Of a stretch of 64,000 nucleotides of DNA, positions 16,577-25,102 are shown one piece after another. The DNA lies in the NCBI RefSeq assembly GCF_003131185.1, contig NZ_QFFU01000002.1, forward strand, positions 186,001-250,000. The letters run 5' to 3'. The notes beneath the pieces were generated by a model. That model made no database searches and was not told where the DNA came from. It saw only the letters and a list, made by a program, of their open reading frames with translations. Source of the stretch: Pseudomonas ovata (GTDB lineage: Bacteria > Pseudomonadota > Gammaproteobacteria > Pseudomonadales > Pseudomonadaceae). Each line of letters opens with the position of its first letter. Position 1 is the first letter of the stretch. The position numbers were made by a program, and so were the translations under genes.

Positions 16577-17428
16577 TCAGACTGCTTTGTTGAGATTGAT
16601 GCCCAGGCGGGTCAACGCCAGCTTCAGGGCATCGGACAGATTGGCCTTGGTCACCACGCCCTGCAGGTCAAGGCCCAGGTGCACGATGGTCTGGGCAATT
16701 TGCGGGCGCACGCCACTGATGATGCAGTCGGCGCCCATCAGGCGGATGGCCGTGACAGTCTTGAGCAGGTGCTGGGCGACCAGGGTGTCGACGGTGGGCA
16801 CGCCGGTGATGTCGATGATGGCGATTTCCGAGCCGGTGTCGACGATGCGTTGCAGCAACGACTCCATGACCATCTGCGTGCGTTGCGAGTCCAGGGTGCC
16901 GATCATGGGCAGGGCCAGCACGCCGTCCCACAGCTTGACCACCGGGGTCGACAGCTCCAGCAGTTCTTCCTGCTGACGCTTGATCACCGCTTCCCGGGAT
17001 TTCTGGAAGGTGGCGATGGTGTGCATCCCCAGGGCATCGAACAGCTCGGAGATTTCCAGAAGCTGCTCGGTCAATTGCGCCGGGTCGTTGCGGTAATGGT
17101 CTTGCAGCACACTGAACAGCGGGCCCTTGAGCGCAAAGATGAAATTGGCCGTCTGTTGCGAGTCCATGCCCAGCAGGGCACGGCTGGCCGACAGCTTTTC
17201 CAGGAACTGACGGGTGTCAGCCCAACCGGTGGCGGCTGTCTGCGTGCCATGGCCGTCTTGCAGGCCGCTGATCACCAGCTGCAGGAACTCTGCGGTCTGC
17301 TGCTGCAGATCCTGTTCCTTGACATTGCGCGTGGCGCCCTTGGCTTGCAGGCCTTTGCGCCAGGCGTCCAGAAGCTGCGGCTGGTTATTCTTGATCGCCT
17401 CGATCGTGCCGAGTTGCAGTACTGCCAT
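16577..17428 (-). CDS. rsbR: RsbR-like stressosome sensor (globin-like N-terminus plus STAS)
   Basis: This 283-residue protein has an all-helical N-terminal half (about 1-150), as in the non-haem globin sensor of RsbR. A linker and a C-terminal STAS domain (about 165-280) follow, with DITGVPTVDTLVAQHLL and GVRPQIAQTIVHLGLDL. Thr215 in VDT aligns with the phosphorylatable threonine of Bacillus RsbR STAS domains. The ATG at 17428 follows GGGAGCATCTTTC and gives MAVLQLGTIEAI; longer upstream frames lack a ribosome site. It is the first gene of the minus-strand operon, so the promoter lies in 17429-17772. What the N-terminus senses cannot be read. Confidence 0.9.
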   Translation of the reverse strand: MAVLQLGTIEAIKNNQPQLLDAWRKGLQAKGATRNVKEQDLQQQTAEFLQLVISGLQDGHGTQTAATGWADTRQFLEKLSASRALLGMDSQQTANFIFALKGPLFSVLQDHYRNDPAQLTEQLLEISELFDALGMHTIATFQKSREAVIKRQQEELLELSTPVVKLWDGVLALPMIGTLDSQRTQMVMESLLQRIVDTGSEIAIIDITGVPTVDTLVAQHLLKTVTAIRLMGADCIISGVRPQIAQTIVHLGLDLQGVVTKANLSDALKLALTRLGINLNKAV

Positions 17429-17772
17429 GAAAGATGCTCCCGAAAAATAAACGCCGACTTTCCCGGAGTAATCGGCGTATGAAACTGACATTGCAGGCTC
17501 AGGATAGTTGAGCCCACCGTGCAGCCTGCATGGAAAAATAGCGGCTGTGCTGACTTGTATCAATACGTTGCAGAGTAATTGAATCTGCAGGTCGAGAGAA
17601 TAGACCTGTCAGGGCGGTCGCGTATTTAAATCAGTAAGTTATAAATGATCCACCGCGCCATTTTATTCAACGGGTCAAGACCTTGTACACCGGACGGCGT
17701 GGTGGAACCTCATGGGTCGGTGCCGGTCGGATAGGCCGTGTCCATCTGCCTGCCCTATTCAAGGAACCGCCA
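17429..17772. other. Divergent intergenic region (stressosome operon / DUF6891 gene)
   Basis: These 344 bases separate divergent starts and must contain promoters for both. The part from about 17555 to 17665 is AT-rich compared with the coding flanks. I see no strong sigma-54 site, palindrome or small gene. Confidence 0.5.
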
Positions 17773-18327
17773 ATGAATGAAGACGAACGCTATGTCGCCA
17801 ACAGTATCCGCCTGTGGGTGTGGTCCGGTTTTTATACCGTCGAAGAAATGACCGACATGGTCGACGACATTCTGGAAGACGATTGCGACGATGAAATGCT
17901 CAAGGGCCTGATCGAGCCGGAACTACAGAACAAGCGTGACCAGCAGAAAACCTGGCCGACCGTCACGCCCTGTGACCGGCTTGATAGCGTGTTTGAACAG
18001 CTTCACGAAGCGGGTATTTGCGCCTTGGGCAATGCCGGTTACACGATGTCTGAGGGTTTTACTGAAATAGCCGAGGCTGTTCACGATGCGCCCGAGGGAC
18101 ACTATCACGGCTTCTGTTTCTATCACGGTCAGGATGTGGAGCGCGCTATAGAAGAAGGCGGTCTGATGATCGCGTTCGGGGCGATGGCCGATGATGCCGA
18201 TCACAGTCTGCGTGTGGCCCGGCATATCGTCGATGCCCTGCAAGCGGCCGGTTTCGATGTGGCCTGGGACGGCACGATTGAACAACGTATCGATCTGCCA
18301 GGGTTTCAGTGGCTGCGCCGTAGCTGA
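17773..18327 (+). CDS. DUF6891 family protein
   Basis: This 184-residue soluble acidic protein starts MNEDERYVANSIRLWVWSGF and contains the segments CDRLDSVFEQLHEAGICALG and YHGFCFYHGQDVERAIEEGG, which I associate with DUF6891, a family of unknown function in proteobacteria and actinobacteria. No signal peptide or transmembrane helix is present. The ATG at 17773 follows AAGGAACCGCC; an upstream in-frame start at 17683 is not supported by a ribosome site. It is divergent from the stressosome operon and convergent with an MFS gene five bases away. The function is unknown. Confidence 0.8.
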   Translation: MNEDERYVANSIRLWVWSGFYTVEEMTDMVDDILEDDCDDEMLKGLIEPELQNKRDQQKTWPTVTPCDRLDSVFEQLHEAGICALGNAGYTMSEGFTEIAEAVHDAPEGHYHGFCFYHGQDVERAIEEGGLMIAFGAMADDADHSLRVARHIVDALQAAGFDVAWDGTIEQRIDLPGFQWLRRS

Positions 18328-18331
18328 ATCC

Positions 18332-19519
18332 TCAAGCGATCGGCCCCTGTCGCTTGATCAGGCGCACCAGCCACAGGCACAAGCCAAAGGCAATCAGCGC
18401 CAGGGCCGTCAGCAGGTGGATGACCGCCTCGCTGCCCCAGGTGGCCATGACATAGCCGCAGGCCAGGGGCGCTGCGGCCTGGGCGAGCAGGGCGGGGCGG
18501 GCCATGCGCCCCGACACCACGGCATAGTCGGCTGAATGCACCACCACCATCGGCAGGGTGCTCTTGACGATGGCGCGCAAGCCGTTGCCCACGCCGTAGC
18601 AGAGCAGGCCCCAGATCACCAGGTCCTGGGCAAAGTCGACCAGCAGCAGGCCCAGGGCAGTCATGCCGCTGGACAGCAAGGCGGTGAACATCGGCGCCTG
18701 GCGCTTGATCAGCAGGTCCCCGACACGGCACAGCACCTGGGCCGGGCCGATCAATGCGCCCAGCGCAATGGCCGACGCCAGGCTGTGACCGCGTGCCTGC
18801 AAGACCGTGAGCAGAACGATGGACAGGCACGTCATCAGCGCGGCAGCGATCGCAAACAGCGCCGTCATGCACCCGTAGATCGAGGGCGCAAGGGCCTGTC
18901 CGTTGCCAGCGGCAATCTTGGCACGGGGCGGCATCGGCACATGCTCGGCCAGGGCATAGCGGTACAGTGGAAACAGGGTGAACAGCACGATGACGCCCAG
19001 CACCGCGCAGGTCGAGCGCCAGCCCATGGCCTGGTTCATGATCGCCAGCAGCGGCCAGATCAGGGTGGTGGTGAAGCCCGAAATCAGCGTGATGCCAACG
19101 ATCACCGGCCGGGCCTTCATGCCGTACATCGCCCCCAGCGAGGTGAACAGTGCGTCATACAGGCCCGTGGCCATGGCCGCGCCCAGCACGGCCCAGGCCA
19201 GCAGGAACACCGGCAGCGACGGGGCGATGGCCAGCAACCCCAGGCCGGCGGCGAGGATCAGGCCGTGGGCCGCCAGCACCTTGCGCCCGCCCACCCGCGC
19301 AATCAGCCGACCGCACAAGGGCGACAACAGGGCCGCCACCAGCAGGCCTAGCGAGGCACCGCCCAGCACCCATTGATGCGACCAGCCGGTGTCGGCCGCG
19401 ATGGGGTCGGCCAGGACGCCGAGCAGGTAGAACGAGCCGCCCCATGAGAGGATTTGCAGCAGGCCAAGCAGGACGATCTTGCGGCGGTTGGGGCGCTGGG
19501 GTTCGGTGACGGTGTTCAA
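18332..19519 (-). CDS. MFS transporter
   Basis: This 395-residue inner-membrane protein has about 12 predicted membrane segments and an MFS loop motif variant (GRLIARVGGRKVL). The N-terminus runs LQILSWGGSFYLLGVLADPI, typical of MFS proteins annotated as monocarboxylate-type or unknown-substrate. The best start is TTG at 19519, preceded on the minus strand by GAAGGACCCCGC; the frame also extends upstream to 19561. It is monocistronic and its 3' end faces the DUF6891 gene. The substrate cannot be assigned. Confidence 0.82.
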   Translation of the reverse strand: MNTVTEPQRPNRRKIVLLGLLQILSWGGSFYLLGVLADPIAADTGWSHQWVLGGASLGLLVAALLSPLCGRLIARVGGRKVLAAHGLILAAGLGLLAIAPSLPVFLLAWAVLGAAMATGLYDALFTSLGAMYGMKARPVIVGITLISGFTTTLIWPLLAIMNQAMGWRSTCAVLGVIVLFTLFPLYRYALAEHVPMPPRAKIAAGNGQALAPSIYGCMTALFAIAAALMTCLSIVLLTVLQARGHSLASAIALGALIGPAQVLCRVGDLLIKRQAPMFTALLSSGMTALGLLLVDFAQDLVIWGLLCYGVGNGLRAIVKSTLPMVVVHSADYAVVSGRMARPALLAQAAAPLACGYVMATWGSEAVIHLLTALALIAFGLCLWLVRLIKRQGPIA

Positions 19520-19637
19520 GCGGGGTCCTTCGATCACGGTCTGGCGCCGGCAACAGCGCAAAAGGATGGCAGCTTAACGGCTCCAGCCGGCGCGTTACAG
19601 GCTGTTACCGGCAGAACGGCTATTGCCCGGTGAACAC

Positions 19638-20090
19638 TCAGGACGCTTGTTGGGCAGGAATGATCGAAATGGTCCCGTTACGCTCGATGATGGCGTAGCG
19701 AATCTGCTCAAGACTGACCAGGCCCTGACCGGTGCGTGCCGCCTCCAGCACGTCTTCTTCGGTCACGCGCGCCTCTTGCATGCGCAGGTGCAGCCACTGG
19801 CCGTTCTCGACGATGAGGGTCGGCCCGCCGTCCACCACGCGCGCCAGACGCCCGTAACGCCGCTTGAGGCGGGTGAAGCCGACGTCGATGGCAATCAGCG
19901 TGGCGATGATCAGAATCGAATTGGTAACCGAGAAGTCGTCGCCCAGCAAGGCTTGTTGGGTGGCCTCGCCGACGATCAACAGCAAGACGAAATCGAAAGT
20001 GGTCAGGTCGGCCAGGGAACGGCGCCCGGCGATCTTGAACAGCACCACCAGGACCAGGTACATCACCGCAGCGCGCAAGACGGCATCCAT
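19638..20090 (-). CDS. DUF421 (YetF-type) membrane protein
   Basis: This 150-residue protein has two or three N-terminal membrane segments (about 5-75: VMYLVLVVLFKIAGRRSL, FDFVLLLIVGEATQQALL, SILIIATLIAIDVG). A small cytoplasmic domain (GGPTLIVENGQWLHLRMQEARVTEEDVLEAAR in two stretches) follows, the arrangement of DUF421/YetF proteins. The function of the family is unknown. It lies 18 bases downstream of the next minus-strand gene and probably shares its message. Confidence 0.88.
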   Translation of the reverse strand: MDAVLRAAVMYLVLVVLFKIAGRRSLADLTTFDFVLLLIVGEATQQALLGDDFSVTNSILIIATLIAIDVGFTRLKRRYGRLARVVDGGPTLIVENGQWLHLRMQEARVTEEDVLEAARTGQGLVSLEQIRYAIIERNGTISIIPAQQAS

Positions 20091-20108
20091 GAAAAGGTGA
20101 CCTCCGTA

Positions 20109-20615
20109 TCAGGGGTAAATGAACTTGCCGATGTCCAGCTCCGGCCCGTCCTGCAGGCCGATCACGCCGCGATAGCGCCCCACGCCGTTGCTGCGCAGGG
20201 TCAGGTACAGCGTGGCAATGCCTTGGGCATCGGCCTGCAGGGCGACCAGCAAGTCCTGGCCACGGCTGCGCGAAGGTGCCGGCAGCGGGTACATCGTTTC
20301 GATGGAATACCCTCGCAGCAACTCGCCGCCCACCACCACGTAATGAATCTTGCCGGGCGCACTGTGCGTAGAGATCACCAGGTCTTCCTGGGCACCATTG
20401 CGGCTGAAGCGCTCATACTCGACCTGCAGGCGTGCGTCTGCGGTGCGGGCCTGGACATGGCTGAGCGGCCCTTTGGAAAACAGACCGGCCAGGGCCAGGG
20501 CGATCAGCACCAGCAAGGCCAGCCAGCCGACCCGCTCGAAGCGCCAGAACCTGCGCTGCAAGGCCATGTCTTCCCGGACCGGTTCCTGCCGGTTGGCAAA
20601 CTCGTTGTGGTGCAT
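20109..20615 (-). CDS. Single-pass membrane protein upstream of the DUF421 gene
   Basis: This 168-residue protein has a cytoplasmic N-terminus (about 1-30), one strong membrane helix (VGWLALLVLIALALAGLF) and a periplasmic domain of about 115 residues rich in beta-type sequence. The ATG at 20615 follows AAGGAATCGCTC and is preferred to longer frames. I do not recognise a named domain. It pairs with the DUF421 gene in a two-gene operon, suggesting a joint envelope role, but nothing more specific can be said. Confidence 0.72.
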   Translation of the reverse strand: MHHNEFANRQEPVREDMALQRRFWRFERVGWLALLVLIALALAGLFSKGPLSHVQARTADARLQVEYERFSRNGAQEDLVISTHSAPGKIHYVVVGGELLRGYSIETMYPLPAPSRSRGQDLLVALQADAQGIATLYLTLRSNGVGRYRGVIGLQDGPELDIGKFIYP

Positions 20616-20860
20616 GAGCGATTCCTTGCGCATCCGCGCTGTTTTCATGCAGACCACAGCAAACCTGGGCTTGCTCATTTTTTCGTGCGCCGGGCGTCAT
20701 GTCGTGCCTGCGTCTGCGCTTTGCTGCAATCAGACAATGCAGACCTGCGTATTGACGCCGGTGTCTGGCCCTGTCGAAATGGCCCGCCTGTGCCGTACCG
20801 ATCTGAAGCGCGAGCCTGAGTGCTGCGCCTGCTTCGACCCGAATATGAGTGAACACCTCC

Positions 20861-22564
20861 ATGATAGAAGTCACCGAAGTTTCCATTGCCCGGCTGCGCG
20901 CCGCGCTTGAGGCCGGCCAGACCACGGCGGTCGGGCTGGTCAAGGCGTACCTGGCCCGTATCGAGGCCTTTGATGGTCCGGGCACGGCCACCGCCCTCAA
21001 TGCCGTGGTGGTGCGCAACCCCGAGGCGCTCGCCGAGGCCGAGGCCAGCGATGCCCGCCGTGCGCGCGGCCAGGTGCTGGGGCCGCTCGATGGCATTCCC
21101 TACACCGCCAAGGACAGTTATCTGGTCAAGGGCCTGACCGCGGCATCCGGCAGCCCGGCGTTCAAGGACCTGGTGGCGCACAAGGATGCTTTCACCGTCG
21201 AGCGCTTGCGCGCTGCCGGTGCCATCTGCCTGGGCAAGACCAATATGCCGCCCATGGCCAATGGCGGCATGCAACGCGGCGTTTATGGCCGTGCTGAAAG
21301 CCCCTATAACGGCGGTTACCTGACCGCCCCCTTTGCGTCGGGCTCCTCCAATGGCGCCGGCACGGCCACGGCCGCCAGTTTCGCCGCCTTTGGTCTGGCC
21401 GAAGAAACCTGGTCGAGCGGGCGCGGGCCGGCGTCCAATAACGGCTTGTGCGCCTATACACCTTCACGCGGGGTGATCTCGGTGCGCGGCAACTGGCCGC
21501 TGACCCCGACCATGGACGTGGTCGTGCCCTATGCGCGGACCATGGCCGACCTGCTCGAAGTGCTCGACGTGGTGGTGGCCGACGACCCCGACACCCGTGG
21601 CGATCTGTGGCGCCTGCAACCCTGGGTGCCGATCCCGAAAGCCTCGGCGGTGCGCCCGGCGTCCTACCCGGCGCTGGCAGCCGGCCCCGGTGCGCTGGCC
21701 GGCAAGCGGTTCGGCGTGCCGAAGATGTTCATCAACCAGGACCCGGAAATGGGCACCAGCGAGGCTCCCGGCATCGGTGGCCCCACCGGCCAGCGCATCG
21801 ACACGCGGCCAGCGGTGATCGACCTGTGGGCGCAGGCCCGCCAGGCGTTGCTGGCCGCCGGTGCCGAGGTGGTCGAGACCGATTTCCCTCTGGTGTCCAA
21901 CTGCGAAGGCGACCGCCCGGGCGCGCCGACGGTGTTCAATCGCGGCCTGGTTTCCAAAGCCTTCATGCACGATGAGCTGTGGGAACTGTCGGGCTGGGCC
22001 TTTGACGACTTCCTGCGGGCCAATGGCGATCCGGCCCTGAACCGCCTTGAAGACGTCGATGGCGCGCAGATTTTCCCGCATGACCCTGGCACCTTGCCCA
22101 ACCGCGAAGATGAACTGGCGGCGGGCATGGACGAGTACGTGAACATGGCCAAACGGGGCATTACGCCCTGGGACCGCATTGCCACATTGCCGGACGGCCT
22201 GCGCGGCCTTGAACAGACGCGACGCCTCGATCTGGAAGAGTGGATGGACCGTCTGCAACTGGACGCGGTGATCTTTCCCACCGTGGCCGACGTGGCGCCT
22301 GCCGACGCCGACGTCAACCCGGCGTCCAACGACATTGCCTGGCGCAACGGGGTCTGGGTCGCCAATGGCAACCTTGCCATCCGCCATCTGGGCGTGCCGA
22401 CCGTGACTGTGCCCATGGGGGTAATGGCCGACATCGGCATGCCGGTGGGCCTGACTTTCGCCGGGCGCGCCTATGACGACAACGCGTTGCTGCATCTGGC
22501 CTCGGCCTACGAGGCCACCGGCAACAAACGCCGGGTGCCGCCGCGCACGCCGCCGCTGGCATAG
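20861..22564 (+). CDS. Amidase-signature family hydrolase
   Basis: This 567-residue protein has the amidase-signature catalytic region. Lys lies in GIPYTAKDSY, a Ser-rich segment in FASGSSNGAGTATAA, and the presumed nucleophile Ser in SSGRGPASNNG, replacing the common GGSIRIPAS form. A C-terminal segment (LGVPTVTVPMGVM) matches family ends. Members hydrolyse amides, allophanate or peptides; the substrate is not evident. No signal peptide is seen. The start is uncertain: ATG at 20861 gives MIEVTEVSIARLR, and GTG at 20849 is in frame. The gene stands alone and ends before a hairpin at 22575-22598. Confidence 0.88.
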   Translation: MIEVTEVSIARLRAALEAGQTTAVGLVKAYLARIEAFDGPGTATALNAVVVRNPEALAEAEASDARRARGQVLGPLDGIPYTAKDSYLVKGLTAASGSPAFKDLVAHKDAFTVERLRAAGAICLGKTNMPPMANGGMQRGVYGRAESPYNGGYLTAPFASGSSNGAGTATAASFAAFGLAEETWSSGRGPASNNGLCAYTPSRGVISVRGNWPLTPTMDVVVPYARTMADLLEVLDVVVADDPDTRGDLWRLQPWVPIPKASAVRPASYPALAAGPGALAGKRFGVPKMFINQDPEMGTSEAPGIGGPTGQRIDTRPAVIDLWAQARQALLAAGAEVVETDFPLVSNCEGDRPGAPTVFNRGLVSKAFMHDELWELSGWAFDDFLRANGDPALNRLEDVDGAQIFPHDPGTLPNREDELAAGMDEYVNMAKRGITPWDRIATLPDGLRGLEQTRRLDLEEWMDRLQLDAVIFPTVADVAPADADVNPASNDIAWRNGVWVANGNLAIRHLGVPTVTVPMGVMADIGMPVGLTFAGRAYDDNALLHLASAYEATGNKRRVPPRTPPLA

Positions 22565-22574
22565 GAACGGGCAG

Positions 22575-22598
22575 GGTGGTGCGGTCGTGCGCACCACC
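22575..22598 (+). terminator. Hairpin after the amidase gene
   Basis: GGTGGTGCG (22575-22583) and CGCACCACC (22590-22598) form a perfect 9-bp GC-rich stem with a 6-base loop, ten bases past the amidase stop. There is no T-run, so it could be a Rho-independent-like or mRNA-stabilising hairpin. Confidence 0.5.
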
Positions 22599-22681
22599 GA
22601 TCCATTTCCATTTGCCAGCATGGGGCCGGCTGGTTACTGTGCGCCCATCCAGTGCCCCTTTGCCGATGGTTGAACCGCGCC

Positions 22682-24991
22682 GTGACCCTTCCAAGCCCTT
22701 TACCGCCATTGCCCGGCGCTGAGCCGGTGCCCGCGCGCTACACCGTCGCGGTGCGGGCCTTGTGCGAGTTCACGGCCAAGGCCGGTGACCTGGACCTGCG
22801 CTTTACCCCGTCACCCACGGCGCTTGAAGGCATGCTCGGGCACCAGACCGTGGCCACCCGGCGCGGCGCGGCCTATCAGGCCGAGGTGTCGCTGACAGGT
22901 GAGCATGGCGCCCTGACCGTACGCGGCAGGGCCGATGGCTACGACCCGATCCTCAACCAGCTTGAGGAGGTCAAGACCTACCGTGGCGAGCTGGACGCCA
23001 TGCCCGAGAACCATCGCCAGTTGCACTGGGCGCAGGTCAAGGTCTATGGCTGGCTGTTGTGCCAGCAACGCCAGTTGCGCGAAGTGACGCTGGCGCTGGT
23101 GTATTTCAATGTCGCCACCGAGCGCGAGACGCTGATCCGCCAGCACGTCAGCCGTGATGAACTGCACGCGTTCTTCGTGCGCCAGTGCGACCTGTTCCTG
23201 CACTGGGCCGGGCAGGAACTGGCGCACAACGGCGCACGCAACCGGGCGCTGACCGACCTGAGCTTTCCGCACGAGGCCTTTCGGACCGGTCAGCGGGTTT
23301 TGGCCGAGTCGGTCTATAAAGCCGTGAGCACCGGCCGTTGCCTGATGGCCCAGGCGCCGACCGGCATTGGCAAGACCCTGGGCACCCTGTTTCCGTTGCT
23401 CAAGGCCATGCCGGTGCGTGGGCTGGACAAAGTGCTGTTCCTGACCGCCAAGACCCCCGGCCGCCAACTGGCCCTCGATGCCCTGGCAACCCTTGGCCTG
23501 CATGCACCGGGCCTGCCATTGCGGGTGCTGGAAATGGTCGCCCGTGACAAGGCCTGCGAGCACCCGGACAAAGCCTGCCATGGCGACTCCTGCCCGCTGG
23601 CCCAAGGGTTCTACGACCGTTTGCCGGCGGCCCGGCAGGCCGCGGTGCAACAGCCGTGGCTGAGCCAGGCCGGGGTGCGCGAGGTGGCGCTGGCGCATCA
23701 GGTGTGCCCGTATTACCTGAGCCAGGAGCTGGCACGCTGGGCCGACGCGGTGATTGCCGACTACAACTACTGGTTCGACCTGAACGCCATGCTGTTCGGC
23801 CTGGCCCAGCTTAACCAGTGGCAGGTCGCGGTGCTGGTGGACGAAGCGCACAACATGGTCGACCGCAGCCGACAGATGTACAGCGCCAGCCTTGACCAAC
23901 AGGCGCTGGCCGAGGTCATCGGCCAAGCACCGGAGCCAGTGAAAAAGGCCTTGCAACGCCTCAACCGGCAATGGAGTGCCTTGAACAAGGCCCAGCCCCG
24001 GCCTTACCAGGCCCATGCGCAGTTGCCTGGCAAATGGCTGGCCAGCCTGACCGGCTGCATCACCACATTGGGTGACTACTTCAATGAACACCCGCAGCAG
24101 GTTCATGCCGCCGCCTTGCAGGGGTTGTATCTGGAGATGATCGGCTTTACACGCATTGCCGAGCTGTTCGATGAGCATTTCATTTTCGACGTTCTGGTGC
24201 GCGACATCGGCCGCCAGCGCAGCCGCTCACGCCTGAGCCTGCGCAACGTGGTGCCGGCGCGTTTCATTGGCCCGCGGCTGAATGCGGCGCGCAGCACGGT
24301 GCTGTTTTCCGCGACCCTGACGCCACAGCGCTTCTACACCGACCTGCTGGGTTTGCCGGGCACCACGGTGTGGATCAATGTCGAGTCGCCGTTTCATCAC
24401 GAGCAACTGCAAGTGAACATCGTCAGTCGCATTTCGACCCGCTACACCCACCGCCAGGCATCGCTGGCGCCCATCGTGGCGCTGATGGCCGAGCAGTACC
24501 AGACGCGCCCCGGCAACTACCTGGCGTTTTTCAGCAGCTTCGATTACCTGCAACAGGTGCTTGAGCTGATGCGCATCACCCATCCAGAGGTGCCGGTATG
24601 GAGCCAGTCCCGGGGCATGAGCGAGGCCGAGCGTCAGGGGTTTCTGCAACGCTTTACCCCCACCAGCCAGGGCATCGGCTTTGCCGTGCTGGGCGGCGCC
24701 TTCGGTGAAGGTATCGACCTGCCGGGCGCGCGGCTGATCGGCGCATTCATTGCCACCCTGGGGCTGGCCCAGCTCAACCCGGTCAACGAACAGTTCAAAC
24801 AGCGCATGGCCGGGTTGTTCGGTGACGGCTACGATTACACCTATCTGTACCCCGGCATCCAGAAAGTGGTGCAGGCTGCAGGCCGGGTGATCCGTACCCA
24901 GGATGACCGGGGCGTAGTGATGCTGATCGATGATCGCTTTGCCGAACCCAAGGTGCAGCGGCTGTTCCCGTCCTGGTGGCGGCTGCACTAG
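22682..24991 (+). CDS. PD-(D/E)xK nuclease fused to XPD/DinG-type iron-sulfur helicase
   Basis: This protein of about 769 residues has two parts. An N-terminal Cas4/RecB-like nuclease region (about 60-180) has Asp85 in RADGYD, Glu96-Val-Lys98 in LEEVKTYRG and a following Gln in HWAQVKVYGWLL. A superfamily-2 helicase follows with Walker A QAPTGIGKT (Lys231), DEAH box VLVDEAHN (Asp387) and four cysteines (292, 299, 304, 342) placed as in the 4Fe-4S domain of XPD/DinG. The C-terminal motifs LFSATLTPQRFY and QAAGRVIRTQDDRG complete the helicase. The likely role is DNA repair or processing of branched or R-loop DNA. The GTG at 22682 is the chosen start; GTG at 22652 is an alternative. Confidence 0.88.
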   Translation: MTLPSPLPPLPGAEPVPARYTVAVRALCEFTAKAGDLDLRFTPSPTALEGMLGHQTVATRRGAAYQAEVSLTGEHGALTVRGRADGYDPILNQLEEVKTYRGELDAMPENHRQLHWAQVKVYGWLLCQQRQLREVTLALVYFNVATERETLIRQHVSRDELHAFFVRQCDLFLHWAGQELAHNGARNRALTDLSFPHEAFRTGQRVLAESVYKAVSTGRCLMAQAPTGIGKTLGTLFPLLKAMPVRGLDKVLFLTAKTPGRQLALDALATLGLHAPGLPLRVLEMVARDKACEHPDKACHGDSCPLAQGFYDRLPAARQAAVQQPWLSQAGVREVALAHQVCPYYLSQELARWADAVIADYNYWFDLNAMLFGLAQLNQWQVAVLVDEAHNMVDRSRQMYSASLDQQALAEVIGQAPEPVKKALQRLNRQWSALNKAQPRPYQAHAQLPGKWLASLTGCITTLGDYFNEHPQQVHAAALQGLYLEMIGFTRIAELFDEHFIFDVLVRDIGRQRSRSRLSLRNVVPARFIGPRLNAARSTVLFSATLTPQRFYTDLLGLPGTTVWINVESPFHHEQLQVNIVSRISTRYTHRQASLAPIVALMAEQYQTRPGNYLAFFSSFDYLQQVLELMRITHPEVPVWSQSRGMSEAERQGFLQRFTPTSQGIGFAVLGGAFGEGIDLPGARLIGAFIATLGLAQLNPVNEQFKQRMAGLFGDGYDYTYLYPGIQKVVQAAGRVIRTQDDRGVVMLIDDRFAEPKVQRLFPSWWRLH

Positions 24992-25102
24992 CTTTTTTAG
25001 GGAATCAAAATCGGGCATAACAGTCGAAGTGCCAGTAAACTGCCGCTGGTCTGGTTTTTTCCTACGTAACCAGCCGCTATTTCTTATTTAAATGGAGGTT
25101 GC

